This document shows, piece after piece, positions 12,866 through 25,997 of a stretch of 64,000 bases of DNA. Source of the DNA: Pyricularia pennisetigena (Eukaryota; Ascomycota; Sordariomycetes; Magnaporthales; Pyriculariaceae); the NCBI RefSeq assembly GCF_004337985.1, contig NW_021940920.1, positions 1,100,549-1,164,548 of the forward strand. The letters are read 5' to 3'. Under the pieces are notes generated by a model, which worked only from the letters and a program-made list of their open reading frames with translations, was not told the origin of the DNA and ran no database searches. Position 1 is the first letter of the stretch. Every line of letters starts with the position of its first letter. The position numbers and the translations under genes are program-made.

Positions 12866-15471
12866 ATGAGTTCTATGAACTCGCGCTTCAAAGCCTTGGG
12901 TTTTGGAAAACGTCGATCAACTGCCAGCATTCAAGGACCCGAGACGCCGGCCCAGCAACCACCCTCGCAATCCGGCACCCCTCCTCCCGCTGGTCCCCCC
13001 TCGCAGATCCCACCCGGCCCGCCCCAGCTTCCACCCGTTTTTGCCAACGTTCGCCCTGCTGCCGGTCCTGCGCCCTCGATCGCCTCAAACTCCTCCCAAC
13101 AGAGCCTGCCAATGAATCATCCGGGCGCCGGTCCTCGCCCGCCTAGTTATACGGCAAACTACCCTCCCCAAGGCGGTCCTCCTCCCCTCGGTCGCCAGAG
13201 CCCTCTCAACCAAGGTCAGACTCGCACTCCTCCATCGCAAATGATTGGCGGTCCACCTCCGATCAACACGGGCGCCCAGGGCGTCACCGGCTACCCGCCG
13301 CCCATGGGTGGCCCTCCGCCTGGTGCTGGTGGTCCTCCGGGCTATGCTGGTGCCCAAGGATACCCGCCTCCAGGCCCTCCCCAGCCGCAGGGTAACATGC
13401 CCCTTGGTGGTCCATACCAAAGAAGTGCTGCCGCCGAGGTTGAAGGTAACAGCAGGAGCAAGGCACAATTGATTGTCGGCATTGATTTTGTAAGTAGACG
13501 AGTCTATCTAAGCATGTCACCAGACTTGAGGCTTTGACATTATTGCTGACCTTTGTTATCTCTTCTAGGGCACAACCTTCTCTGGTGTTGCCTTCGCATT
13601 CGCGACAAACAACGAGGCAAAGGAGGATATCATTACTGAATGGCCTGGTGCTGGTTCATATACAAAACAAAAGGTGAGATCAGGAAGTTAGCATTGGCAT
13701 GACAGTGCACATGACAAAGCTGATTGCATGACCATGGTTTCTGCTTGTTTGACCCTGTCTTTCCTTCACCCATCCAATTTCCTCGAGCATCCGGCTAACA
13801 TTTGACCACAGATTCCCACTGTCCTATACTACGATCAATACCAAAAGGTAGTCGGATGGGGCCCCGATATCGCCGATGCGCTTGCACCAACCGGATACCC
13901 TAAACCGGGCGTGCAAAAGGTCGAGTGGTTCAAGCTGCAGTTGATGCTGTCAGGCAACACCTATATCGACCCCATCAACCTGCCTCCTCTGCCTCCAGGC
14001 AAGTCGGAAATCGACGTTGCCGCCGACTACCTCTTCAAGCTTCGCCAGGCAATGCGCTCGGCCCTTCAAAAGACCTTGGGCGAGGTGTTCAACCGAGAGG
14101 AGCGCAACATCCGCTACTACCTGACAGTCCCCGCCATCTGGAACGATGCTGGTAAGGCTGCGACAAGGGCGGCCGCTATCCAGGCCGGTTTCCTTCGCGA
14201 TGAGAATGATAACAGGTTGACCCTGGTCAGTGAGCCCGAGGCTGCTGCGCTGTTTTGCTCCAAAACCGGTCTTCTCAACCTCAAGGTACATGACGCTGTG
14301 CTGATTGTCGATTGCGGTGGTGGTACTGTCGACTTGATTGCCTACGAGGTTGAGGATGAGAACCCATTCACAGTAGCCGAGTGCACTGCAGGGTCCGGAG
14401 ATTCCTGCGGATCCACAGCACTCAACCGTAACTTCAGCAACATCCTGCGCACCAAGATTCGCAAGATGAAGCTCCCTGATGGCTCAAAGACTGCTGGTCG
14501 TGTATACGCCAAGTGTATCATGGACTTCGAGAACCGCATCAAGGCCGATTTCCGTAACAACGGACAGAAGTGGGCCGTCGACGTCGGTATCGAGGCCGAG
14601 TTCCCCGAGGCAGGCATCGAGGAGGGTTACATGACCTTCACCAACGAGGAGATTCTGCAGTGCTTCGAGCCTGTCGTTAATCGCATTCTTGAGCTCGTGC
14701 GCAACCAGATCATTGCCATCCAGGCCCAGAACAGGACGCTTCAAAACATCTTGGTGGTCGGTGGTTTCGGTGCATCCGAATATCTCTTCCAGCAGATCAA
14801 GTTGCACGTGCCCCCACAGTTCCAGTCCAAGGTTGTGCGGCCCATGGACTCAGTAGCTGCCATCGTGAAGGGTGCAGTCACTGCCGGTATCACAGAGCGA
14901 GTCATTACACACCGTGTTGCGCGACGACACTATCTTATGGCAACGCTGCAGCCGTTTAAGGAAGGCTACCACCCCGAGGCGTATCGTGTCCCGTCCCTCG
15001 ATGGGAAGGATAGGTGTAAATTCACCCGGCAGATCTTCGTTCAAAAGGGACAAAAAGTCAAGATTGGGGAGCCGGTCAAGGTTTCGTTTTTCAGGCAGGT
15101 CGCGCCGGGCGCAACGCTCATGTACGAGGATATTCTGTACGCCTGCGACGACGACGTTTGCCCGGAGTACACCAAGGACCCTCGTAAGTTGACTGCTTCC
15201 CAGCGCACCCGCACACCAGATTTTCAGGTTAAGAGTGCTAATCATTTTTTTTTTTTTTTTCGTATGGATAGGTATCAAGGAGGTCGTTACCCTCACCTCG
15301 GACCTTTCGCGCAAAAACCTAGAGAAGGACTTTGAGCGCATGGATACGCCGCAGGGAACATTTTACAGGGTGTACTTTGACATTTACCTGACTCTGGATG
15401 GTTCCGAGTTTAGCGCCGAGTTGGTATGCCAAGGAGAGGTCATGGGACGGTGCAGAGCTCGATTCCGATAG
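12866..15471 (+). CDS. Hsp70-family ATPase (HSPA12-like) with Pro/Gly-rich N-terminal extension
   Basis: Join(12866..13489, 13569..13673, 13812..15183, 15272..15471) gives 766 residues. Residues 1 to about 197 are low-complexity, rich in Pro, Gly and Gln (repeated GGPPP, YPPPG). The actin-like ATPase domain follows: phosphate-1 motif VGIDFGTTFSG is split by intron 1, phosphate-2 is VDCGGGTVDLIAY, and the adenosine motif is LVVGGFGASEYL. The C-terminus is short and lacks a canonical Hsp70 substrate-binding domain and EEVD tail, as in the HSPA12 branch. ATP binding is well supported; client handling is not. Introns 1, 2 and 3 have GTAAGT, GTGAGA and GTAAGT donors, and intron 3 has a T14 run before its acceptor. 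The disordered extension suggests binding to SH3/WW-type or membrane-trafficking partners (inference). The ATG chosen is the first in a long CT-rich leader; Met4 is an alternative. Confidence 0.9.
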
Positions 15472-18400
15472 ACATTGGAGCGAGAGAGCTATGCAGGTGT
15501 TGGTTCCGGGAGCATGGGGAAAGATCAATGTTTGGAAAGATATCATCAAAACGAGGAGTTTCTGTCTTTTTTTATCATATTTCATTCCATCCACACGTCG
15601 GTGCACTTTGTCTCACCAATTTCTACCCGCCGACTGAGGAGGCCCAGCCTAGAGAGCTGAAGCTAATGATTGGACGCTTCACGTTCCTTTATCTGCTGGT
15701 AATTATGTTGGCAAAGTATTGGTTTCATTCTGCGATGTTTTCACATCGTCTCAAGTACCCTTTCTCGCGGCTTGGGCTTTTTTTACTTCTTTTTCTTGCT
15801 TTCACAGTCATTGCTTGTTTCTCAACCTAGATTAGTCACGGCCGCGCGCTACGATAAATTTGATACCTAACGATGACCAGTGCGATGGTGGCTCTGACTT
15901 CGGAGCTTGCGTATTGATGACCAGGAGTCCAAGCCTTTTCGGCAATGTGAAGGCTAGTCGTCTTTCAACGAGAGGCATTTCTATGCTCCTTCCTCGAGGC
16001 CCTGAGAGGTATACGCGTAGGGAAGTTGATCAAAGGTGAACTTTGCAGCCTTCTCGTGTATTGAACAACACCCATGTATGCGACTGGTGCACTTGCACAA
16101 AGACAAGACGGGTTTCAAAACTGGGAAACTGCCCTTTCGACACAAGCAGTTGTCTCTGGATCTAGGGGCCTGGGGTTGCTCGTGTCGTGAAAGTCTTGGG
16201 GGAGGGGGGCGGTGACATGGAGACTACAACTGCATCCAAGACCAGAGAGGGTCACTTGATTCTTCGTTACAACAGGTGCAGCATCCATCATGCAAGCGAC
16301 GGGGCGTGCAGTCGTATATGCTGCTGGGGGATGTGATGTTGAGGATTCCAGTGAGAGTGCCTAGAGGTATCCAAGCGGTTCTTGGGGGGCGTATACCCGC
16401 CATCATCTTTTGCTTTTTCTCTTTATTATTCGGCATCCTTCTCGTCAGGCATGGTTGCTTAGTAGTATACAAGACGCCGCCCTTGAAGATTTCGGGGCTA
16501 TTTTGCCATTGGATCGCTTGTGATGTTGACCTGTTCACTTCTACTGGGGAACGGGGAAAGAGAAGAACGATGGGAAGCAGACAAAAGACGTATCGCGTGA
16601 TAGATTGCCGGTGGGTACAAGTGCACCGGCAAGATCTCGACGGTTGTTTGGGCCTATTTTTCAGTGAGGGGGGAACTGCAAGACGATGATAGGGATCTGC
16701 AAGAGGTTTCACGTTGCGGCTTGCATGAACGTGCAGGAATGTATGTAGAGAGGATTGTAGGGAGTGCAGAAGTGCACAAGTGCAGGAGGTGGCGAAACAA
16801 ACCAGCGCTGCTCAAGTGCATCGTCTTTTGATTTTGCTGCTCTTTCCGGGTTGAGGGATCGATAAGCCGGGTGTTTTGCTAATCATTGCTCATGTAAAAA
16901 CAGCTCATATGACCTGTTTATTTTTTTTTTTTATTTTTTTCAAAGGCACGTCTGGCCACCGTACCCTTCCCACCTCTTTTCCCTCCCCCCCATCTGTCAA
17001 GTTCTTTCGGGTGCCGGTCGACCTTGAACGGGAAATTAGGGCGCTTGTGCTACCCAACTATACCAAACTTGTTACATTCCAAGCCGGAATCTTCTTTTCT
17101 ACTTCGTTTGACACCGGCCGTAACAGCTGTTTCCCCCCGAACAATTTTTTGCAACACGCGGGGAGGAGCCGACTTGCCGATTTCCCCCCTTGTTTCTTTT
17201 TTTCTTCTTTTTTCTTTTTTCTTTGGCCCGCTGCGATAGCCGTCGATTTCGCGGGTTGCCCAGACGAGGAATAGATCGTGCGGAGTTTTTGCCAAGGGGA
17301 ATGTTTGGATAGCTTCGATTGGCACGATGATGCTGCTGCAGGTAGGGAATGAGTGATAGAGCATGTCCATGATCTACTGTAGGCTTTGCTAGACTACGGG
17401 GGATGTTCATCTTGGTTTTTGTTTTCTTCCTTTGCTTCTCCCTTGCACATCGTTCTGTTCCTTCTGCATCGACAGACCCCCCAAAAAAAACAATGAGTTG
17501 CAGAATAAAAAAAAGAACCCCCAGACGTAACCAATCACAAGCAACCGCGTCACAAAGCTCCCATGCATACTGCTTGGCCTTGCTTGTTAGGAGTCTCGGT
17601 TCGCTTTGGTGGTTGTGCTTTCCTTCGGTGGACGAATCGCTTTCTTGGAGGGATCCACGTCGTTGCATGGAGGAAAAGCAGGGAGCATGCACCTGCACAA
17701 TACCGCGCGTTTTCCTGCAGTTGTTTCTTTTTCGGGGAGCTGCCAAGTGAATAAAACAAACATACGTACGGACAGATCTCCGGACTTTTGTGGCAAGAGA
17801 TCAAAGCTTCTGAGGTTTGCTATCTCTTTTTTTGTTTCTTTTTCGTTCTTTTTTTGGTCATTCTCTATCACTTGTCCTCCAAGCAAAAGAAATAAGAAAG
17901 AAAAAGCAAGAAACGAGAACGGAAGATTGCATATTCTATTAGTGCTTGAATACTTGGCGGTAACACAGGACCTAATATGTACTGTACGTATTTCGTATTT
18001 TCTGCTCCGACCTGCCTCGTCAACTTGCACAGGATACAAATAAACTAATATTAAAGATTGATCTAGTGTTCTCGTTTAGGAAGGGTCCACCACTTTCAGG
18101 ACGTATTTCTACGACACAACGTACATATGTAATCAATTACTGATCAATGAGTTTTGATATGCAGACTTGGGTGAGCCGCATTCCATTTCAACCGAGCCCC
18201 GCATGAACCTAAGTTCCCCCAAAAAAAGCCAAGACTTCTTTCCGCAAGACTTGGGACGGACACCACCCCGAAGTTGTACCGGCCGGCAAGTACTTGTTAC
18301 TACCATTAGATCACGACCTACTCCTCCGCAACCGGCCAGCAGCCACTTTTGCTTATTTCCGTTATCTAACGGAATCATGTCATTTGATCGTCATCAGCAT

Positions 18401-19393
18401 CCGTAGAGGAAGGGAGAGAGAAAAATAAAAGAGACGAAACAGAAATTGAAGGTGAGGTGCTCCGTCATCAGATCATAGCCTAGTTCTGTCTAGGGCCAAC
18501 CCCAAAGCTTTTATTTCTTTGTTGCCAGGTGTTGTAAGGGATTGGCAAGCCCGCCAAGGGTCCTTGGTCCCCTCCCGTGAATACGACCATCGAAAAGAAA
18601 AGAAAAGAAAAAATAGGGTGCAAGTGCATGCTAGACCAAGCTCTCATCACCTCTTCGGTTAGCAGGTGTTTATATGGGGATACAAAAAACCTGGTAAGTT
18701 TGTTTGACAGAGAGACAGAGGCACAAAGAAGCCAGTCTAGCCTCATCCTGAGACTTGGCGAGACTAAATTCTTGCACTTTGATTCGTACAACCTGTCTAT
18801 TCCCGCCCGTCGGGGGATCGCTCAGTTGTGACACTGTTTTTTTCAGATAGCTCTGCGAGCCTTTAGCGAGATTGACGATGCAAAAGAAATATGCATGTTT
18901 ATTTAAGTTAAAAATCTGAGAAATGAACAAGCAAAAAAGAGGCATAAAGAGGTAAGATGGAGAGTTACAAAGAGCACGTAGATAGTAAGAAAATTGATGA
19001 AAGAACAGACAGATACATCAAGGTAGAGGCACTCACGAGAATCAACTTACATATTCAATTTCCCATTCCATTTGATAATGAGGTAATATATCGGTTACTT
19101 GCTTTACCACCGAAAAAAAGCAAAAGAGCGGAGTTGGTAGGCTATTCTTGCCCCCGCCTGAGCCCGGTGTATGCAGGTGTCCATCTTACACCCGCGCAAC
19201 ACAGAAAACCACTTTTGACAAAAAAAAAAAAAAACAAATGCAGCTGCATCACCACTCGGTTGTTCATACGAGCTCCGCACCGCCTCGGCAGGAAAGATGC
19301 AGCGAGCTGCTGGGTTTGCGGTAAGCGATGACGGAGACCATGACGGAGTTATCAGATGGAGAGAAAGAAAACACAAACAAACAACAAAAAGCA

Positions 19394-19424
19394 AACCCCC
19401 CACCACCACCACCACCACCACCAT
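19394..19424. repeat. CCA/CCACCA microsatellite
   Basis: Short (CCA)n array preceded by a CAAACAAACAAC stretch, in non-coding DNA. Confidence 0.8.
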
Positions 19425-21054
19425 CCCTGCCCCCTTCCCTGAAGCACAAGGAACCATGATTGGCAAACACGGAGGGGGCTTTTTGACGGTCACACAGCAT
19501 TATGACTGCAGCTCATGCTCTTTTCGTACGATTGCAAAAAAAAAAAAAAAGAAGGGTCCAAAAAAGAAGGACATTGGGCAATCCAGATAGAGTGTAATGT
19601 TGGTTGACAGACTTTGACAGAGAAACACAATGGCATGGCAAACGCAATAAGCTGACCTGGGTTCGAATGATCAGCCTCCTATTCCACCAATTGCTGCTGA
19701 CTGCCCGCCTGCAGCAGCCCTTTTTCGTTCCCACGAACCAAGACCAAGCCACCGAGGAGCTTGCTCCGGAGTAAGTAGACCAGAGGAGGGGAAGGAGGGC
19801 TCGAGATTTAACCTCTTTTATACAGATCACGAGGGGGACCCCAGACCCATTGCCTCAGCCCTCGCCAAAAAAGAACAAATTGCTCCAGGACCAAGTCAAT
19901 ATTTTTGCTCGCTTATCTCTCTTTTTGCTTTTTTATTCATTTGTCTTTTATTTTCAGTTTCTTCTCATTGATTTCCGTCACTCTGTTGTCGTTCAATGAT
20001 CGACACTGTTATCTGCAGAGAGTGCATACCCAATTGGTAAGCAAAGGCAAGGCAGGGGGGGGAACTTGCGTGTATTTTTTTCTTCTTTTTTTTTTTATCG
20101 TACCAGTGGCTTAGTTTCCTTTTTTTCTTTTCTTTTTTTTCGTTTCGTCCTTCCCCCCCTTTACGCATCTACCGAATCCGTTCCCTCCACAAACGCACGC
20201 ACCCAACCGCAGCCGAACTCTCTTTTTTTTGTGATAACTGACGAGATGACACCACCTCATCCGAACATAACTTTACCAGGGATGCGGGTAATGTGGTCTG
20301 ACATGAGCTTTTTCTTTCTTTTTTTTTTGGTCTCTTTTTAGTAGTGGTTACCACCAACCTGGACAAACAGTGAACCAACCAACATTTGTTTAGGGGTATA
20401 TTTCATTGGTGCTATTACGAAAAACGAAGAAACAAGAGATTGCTTGAGGTTGCTGGGATTGTTGCGGACGTTACCTCATCATTTTTCCCAGGTTCCTGGA
20501 AACCGTGAAAGGATTTGATCATTGGTGGAACCGTACTACCACCAGCACCATCACGTTTGTTTTATTTTTCCCCATTCGTCACATGCCTTGTCATGCATCA
20601 CGCATTCCGAGCCCTATCAAAAGTGAGGACCCGATATATATGCGATCAAGGCTTGTATAAGTATGCACGTTTGTACTAAATCCGAGACGAAATCAAACCA
20701 TCGGTCAGGTACGCACATCGACTGGTAGGACCAATCATGGTACCGCGAGGACGCCTATTATTCCTCTTCCCTCCCCTACCAACCGGTGTAAGCAATTACG
20801 ATTCGCGGTATAAGGAAGAAAAACTCTGCAGCCTACTTCGGGTGACAGAAAAGATAAAGAACAACAAGATAGGGTCCTGGGCACTCGTGACGAGATGGTT
20901 GCCCCTTTCAAATGCCGGAGGAAAAAAAAAACTGCTCTTAGATGTTGTTACACGAGAACACGCGCAATCTCACTCCCGCCTCGCTCCAAATACCCGGTCG
21001 AGCGAGGGAAACAAATATCGTCTTGCAAAATTAAACACCTGGGTACGTCCTACC

Positions 21055-21078
21055 AAAAAAAAAAAAAAAAAAAAAAAA
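21055..21078. repeat. poly-A tract (24 bases)
   Basis: Uninterrupted A run in the gene-poor tract upstream of the NB-ARC gene. Confidence 0.9.
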
Positions 21079-21831
21079 GACCGCTCCGGGTTTTGGCGTT
21101 GTGACGTTGTCATATCTGGCGCCCAGCCATGTCTATGACGGGGGCCAAAAAATGAATAAGATAATCAAGTGGAGGGATATCAACAAGCAGAGGTACAATA
21201 GAACGGGAAATGGCTGTAATGCCCTGACGCGGCAAAGGCGCCCAACCGGAGAACATGACGATGACAGAAGAAAAAGGAGGACAGCGAGGTGGAGTATATG
21301 CTCAACAAGACGTCCAAGGAGCAAAACGTCCCATGTGGCTAATATGGCGCGCGAACGGAGACGTCCAACAGGCAAGGGCAGGGATCCTTGACGTGGTATT
21401 CTACCATTCACGCAACGCGTGGGCAGCGGCTGCCTGCATTTTGAAAGCACGAAGGCATATCGTAAACATCACGTTGGACGACGCCCCCGACAAACAACAA
21501 AACAAAGCATGCTAGCCTCGGGTTGAGGTGGCTCGCCGGTGGATGCAACCATCTCCTGACTGTGCGTGTGGGTGAAAGCAGGATGCGATGCGGTAAAAAA
21601 AAAACAAAGACTGGGGGGTTGCAGATCGAGGGCGAACCCTTGTGCCAAGCCCGCCAGTTGGTGGTGGGTGCGCCACGCATCAGTCACTGTCCTCGAGGTA
21701 TATGAAGGGGCAAGTTCGCTCGCCATCTTCTGCTTTGTATCTGCCCCCGACCCCCGGACAAGTTTGTCTTTCCTGATTCCCCAGATATCGTTCGGACTTG
21801 CGTCAAACGGCTCGCCCCACACCCGTTCGAC

Positions 21832-24292
21832 ATGATCTACCCAAACGAGTAAGTGTCATGCACTTACACGCACCATGACCCCACAGAAGCACACGCCCCC
21901 CCAGGGCATCCCTCATCACCCATTCTTGATCGCCCTCTCCCACCAAAAAAGGACGCTTTTCTAACAGACTCTGCGCAGGACCAAGAAGGGTGCAGACTAT
22001 GCAACCCGAGGTTGCCCCCACCTCGACAAGTGCTCAGCGAGTCCCATCTGGCGACTTGCTGTTGAGCGTGTCGTCGACCAGGCCGATGACCTGATTGTAC
22101 TGGCTGAGATTGGTGGCCTAGACTATCCCACAGGCATCGCCAACAAGAGCCAGCGGTCCATCGCCCGCGCGACCAGAGTACTGGTTCCATTTTCCCAGAA
22201 CCTGCCAGCCTGGAAGCTTGTCATCGACTTCGCCGCTGTCCTCGCCGCTCTGTTTAGCTTCCAGTACCATATGGAACCATCAGACCGGCTACTCGCAGCT
22301 GTTGTTGGCACATGGATGGCCTGCCGTGCCGCCCTGGCTTGGGTACAGGCGGCGGCCAAGGCGACGGCCGACCTAAACTCGTATCTGGGTGAGATGTGCC
22401 TGTCCATGCCTCAGCTGCACGCTGCGGAGGAGGGATATCTCACACAAAGCGCTCGGGATGCCCTTCTAGAGATGTACATATCCCTGGCACAGCATTTGAT
22501 CCATGCTCTGCGATTCATCGAATCCCACCAGCGCGTGCTCCTTCACCAGAGGGCATGGACAAGACTTGCCATCCAGAGCGCATCGGCAGTGTGGCAGCAC
22601 AAAAGGCTAGTGGCAGTTGCGGAGGCGGAATGCTTAAGAAGCAAATCTTCTCAAGAACTCCTTGGACTTGTCCAACAGAAGAATTCTTATGGCAATGTTC
22701 CCGCACGGTTCAGTTCTCGCTTTCATGGTAGAGAGGATGTCCTGCAGGCGATGGTGATTGCGCTACGTCCTGGGCAAGTTGGTGGTGATGAACTGAAATC
22801 TTTCGTGCTCTTCGGCATCGGTGGGGTTGGAAAAACTGAGATAGCCCATCAATACGTGGCTCGACATCGTAAAGATTATTCGGCGATCTTCTGGGTCAAC
22901 GCCTCCAACCTCGAGACGTTGCGGGAGAGCTTTGAGGAGATCGCCCAGCTGATTGAAACAGAGGTTCGGGGCTCGCAGTCTCCTATGACCAAAGTACACA
23001 ACTGGCTTAACGAAACGGGTAAGCCAGCCTGTCTACCCCTGGCTTTCAATGATAGATTGACCAACACAGAGACAGGTCAAAACTGGCTTATGGTAGTGGA
23101 CGGAGCAGATGATCTGGAGGTTTTGGAGAAGTTTTGGCCGGGCAACGGCCGTGGTTCAGTCCTTGTCACGACGCGAGACCACACTGGCGCACAGGAGCGA
23201 GGGCTGGACTCGGCTTACAATGTCCGGCCATTCAAACCAGTCGAGAGCGGCAAGTTCTTGTTGGACACTTTAGGGATGTACAACGCATCCCCGGATGACC
23301 AAGCAGTCGCCAATGGTGTCGCGGGTCGGCTCGGCCACCTCCCACTCACCATCAAACAGGCCAGCGGATTCATCGTCCGCAGACAACTGTCGCTGTGCGA
23401 TTTCATGTGCAAGTACAGGATGCCACCCGACGCGGATGAGATCGACGAGTTGAAATCATGCGCAGGGTACCCACAGACCGTCGCGACCGTATGGAAGGAC
23501 ACATTCTCTAGGACCACCAAAAAGGCTATGCTTTTCTTGAACATTCTTGCCTTCATGCAGCCCAAGGGGGTCACTGAGGATGTCCTTGACCGAGGAACCG
23601 TGCTCCTAAGGAGGGCGCATCCAGAGATGGGAAGAGAGGGCTGGAAACTGATGATCTTCATGAACGAGGGTATGGAACTGTCAGAAGCGCAGGAGGTTCT
23701 GCTCAAGTGGGGTCTGATATCCCGGGATTCGCAGACCGGATTCGTATCGATGCTCCGGGCGGTCCGTCAGCAAGTCATTCGCCGGCTGGAACTCGCCGAG
23801 CGCGAGCACTTTTCTTTTATTGCAAAAGAGATCCAGCGCCTGATTGCGGAAAAGGACGAGGAAGAAAAGACTGGAAAAACGGTGCCGGAATCTGCGGTGT
23901 GTATGCAGAAGAAGCAACAGCCGGAAGCTGTGAAGCTAATCCCCAAGCGGCCGATCGCACTGAGCCCTCATCTCGCCAAGGCAGCAGGGGACAGAGCTTG
24001 GGAAGCCAATACACCAGCCGGACCGCCCCGGGGTAGGATTATGTTAGAATTTGCGGCATACTTAGCAGCCCGTAACGGGACTTCCCAGGCCGACTCACCG
24101 GCCCCACCATTGAAGAAGAGAACTTTGGCGGATTCTGCGGCTTCTGTGGCGACACAACCGCCAGGAGGAGGAACGAGCAGCGTGCCGCCTGTGGTGATGA
24201 GCGCCGAGCAAGCCAGAGCGGGAGAGGCTATGACTTGCAAAATCAACGCGCAGGCCCAACCGTCCCAGAATGATTCTCCGCAAGATCTGTAG
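21832..24292 (+). CDS. NB-ARC STAND ATPase (fungal NLR-like protein)
   Basis: The 673-codon ORF from 22271 is open in frame upstream. A consistent model is join(21832..21848, 21979..24292), 776 residues: donor GTAAGT, branch CTAAC at about 21961, acceptor TGCGCAG. The frame also continues upstream of 21832, so a further 5' exon is possible; a good acceptor (TTCCCCAG) lies at about 21785. NTPase core: P-loop GIGGVGKT (285-292), Walker B LMVVDGADD (from about 375), RNBS-B-like GSVLVTTRD (about 398), and LGHLPLT at the GLPL position (about 457). The N-terminus is Ala-rich helical with no recognised effector domain. The C-terminus is a charged linker and Pro/Ser-rich tail without WD40, ankyrin or TPR repeats. 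Fungal NLR-like proteins act in non-self recognition and regulated cell death; a role here is inference. It borders the accessory segment. Confidence 0.85.
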
Positions 24293-25997
24293 ACATCGAA
24301 TTCCGAGCCCGAGACTTGAGGCGACGGTGTGAGGATTGGTTTGCAGGACAGTGGGTAGCTCTTTCCTCTTCTGTCCAGAACATATATTAAACGTGTTCAT
24401 CCAAGTTTGTCTTTGGCGGCTTTCGAGCTCATCACAGGATTTCCTTTTTTTTCTTTTTGGGGTGTTTTATTTTTTTTCTGTATCGGCTAGCAAGCGGTGG
24501 TGAATAATACTAGGAGCTGATTCAAATAGCTAAACCATTGCTTCATTCCAAATATGCGTTGAAAACAAGCGTCTGGATGGTTGAAGCAAGTGGATGACAT
24601 TTATGAGTCACATGTCGAACAAGGTGTTTTTCAGCAGGGACACGTAAAGTGTCAGGGAAAGTGAACCCTGAAGTATATCCTGAAAACGGCCATCAGCTGG
24701 AAAGAATTCTCTGTACTGACTTCCTCTCAGATGGAAGGGGCCAATCCCGTACGTATTGCATAGTACAAATGGCAGGGACGAGAAGAAACTACCTATGTAA
24801 CTTAGGGCTGCCGTCATGCTGCATCACTCGCCAGCAGCACTGACCAAGAAAACCGAGCAGAAGTTTGGGTCTACACCTCGATTCGGTCACAGTCGCACTG
24901 GGTCCGTAGTCCGTAATTGCGCAGCGCTATCGCCGGATAAGCCCACCCATTTTCCCTCTGTGTGTCACACCTTGATGAGTTATATATTTCACAGATAGCC
25001 GTACCATAGCCATGATTGGCGTCGACGAATTCCATTTAGATATAAAAACAGATGATTGAGACCTGGCAGCTCTTCTCCAGGACTGGGCACGCTGCCCAAA
25101 CATGAAAATTTGCGCCAGCAGTCGACCTCGTGAACCGATCTTTACAAATGTTCAGCCATAGCCTCAGGATGCGTCTTGACGAGCTTGCTTTGGAATAGTA
25201 ACTATGAGACTTTCCCCAATCACTCTGCACAATCCCCGACGAAGACCAGGATCAAAATGATGACAGAATTGGGTGGACTTTCTGCCATGGTGCAAGCCGG
25301 CCTCATATTGCCACACTGTTCTCACCATGTCCTTTTCGATTTCTGTATTGCCGCGCATCGACGACGACTCAGATGCTCTGAAGGTTCGTCATCCTCCGCT
25401 GCAATGCTTTGACAATCCCATGATTGGCGATTTCGCGAGAGGTGATATGGAAATGATTGGACGTTGGTTGCTTATGCGCTAAGTCTGTAAACTTGAGAGA
25501 ATGCAAAAGCCAAACACAAACCCAGAAAAAAGAGAGGAACAAAGGAAAGCCAGACACCGGTGCCAATTTCTGTCTGCGAGCGAATACCCTCACAAACTCC
25601 TGCAAATGCCGATCAATCCCCTTCACCTCTCAATAGCCAGCCACTTGCCATACCTCTAAATTGGTTATGAAACCGGATTTTCTGAATAAATAGAGTGCAT
25701 GCCCGCCTGAAAACCGAAGAAGGAGAAAAAATATTTGCGAAACCTTGCCTTCGCCGNNNNNNNNNNNNNNNNNNNNNNNNNNNNNNNNNNNNNNNNNNNN
25801 NNNNNNNNNNNNNNNNNNNNNNNNNNNNNNNNNNNNNNNNNNNNNNNNNNNNNNNNNNGAGTAGGGACAATGAGCTTCTGACAGGTCTAAAACAGGGGTT
25901 TTCGAATTTCAAAGCGCAAGAACACCGCTTCCTATCAAGCCTCAAACATCCTTCATTCGCGTCTCGTTCAGATGAGATACCTCGATAGCTACCATTC
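24293..25997. other. intergenic with assembly gap
   Basis: No gene recognised. It includes the 102-base N run at 25757-25858; sequence on either side is unremarkable, and ORFs reported across the gap are meaningless. Confidence 0.45.
25757..25858. other. assembly gap (102 N)
   Basis: Run of N. It sits at the left border of the accessory segment, where a repeat may have broken the assembly. Confidence 0.98.

Larger units (their letters stand above)
15472..21785. other. 6.3 kb gene-poor tract full of homopolymer and pyrimidine runs
   Basis: Between the Hsp70-like gene and the NB-ARC gene I find no ORF with a domain or credible codon structure. The stretch carries repeated A or T runs (near 16919, 17190-17225, 17830, 19220, 19538, 20090, 20330, and a 24-base A run at 21055-21078) and a CCA microsatellite near 19396. 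The first few hundred bases are the 3' UTR of the Hsp70-like gene. Many of the ORFs here encode Lys- or Phe-runs and are artefacts. Confidence 0.45.

Noticed and set aside
19640..19690. B-box-like GGTTCGAATGA
   Set aside because: No A box upstream at tRNA spacing and no paired T stem.
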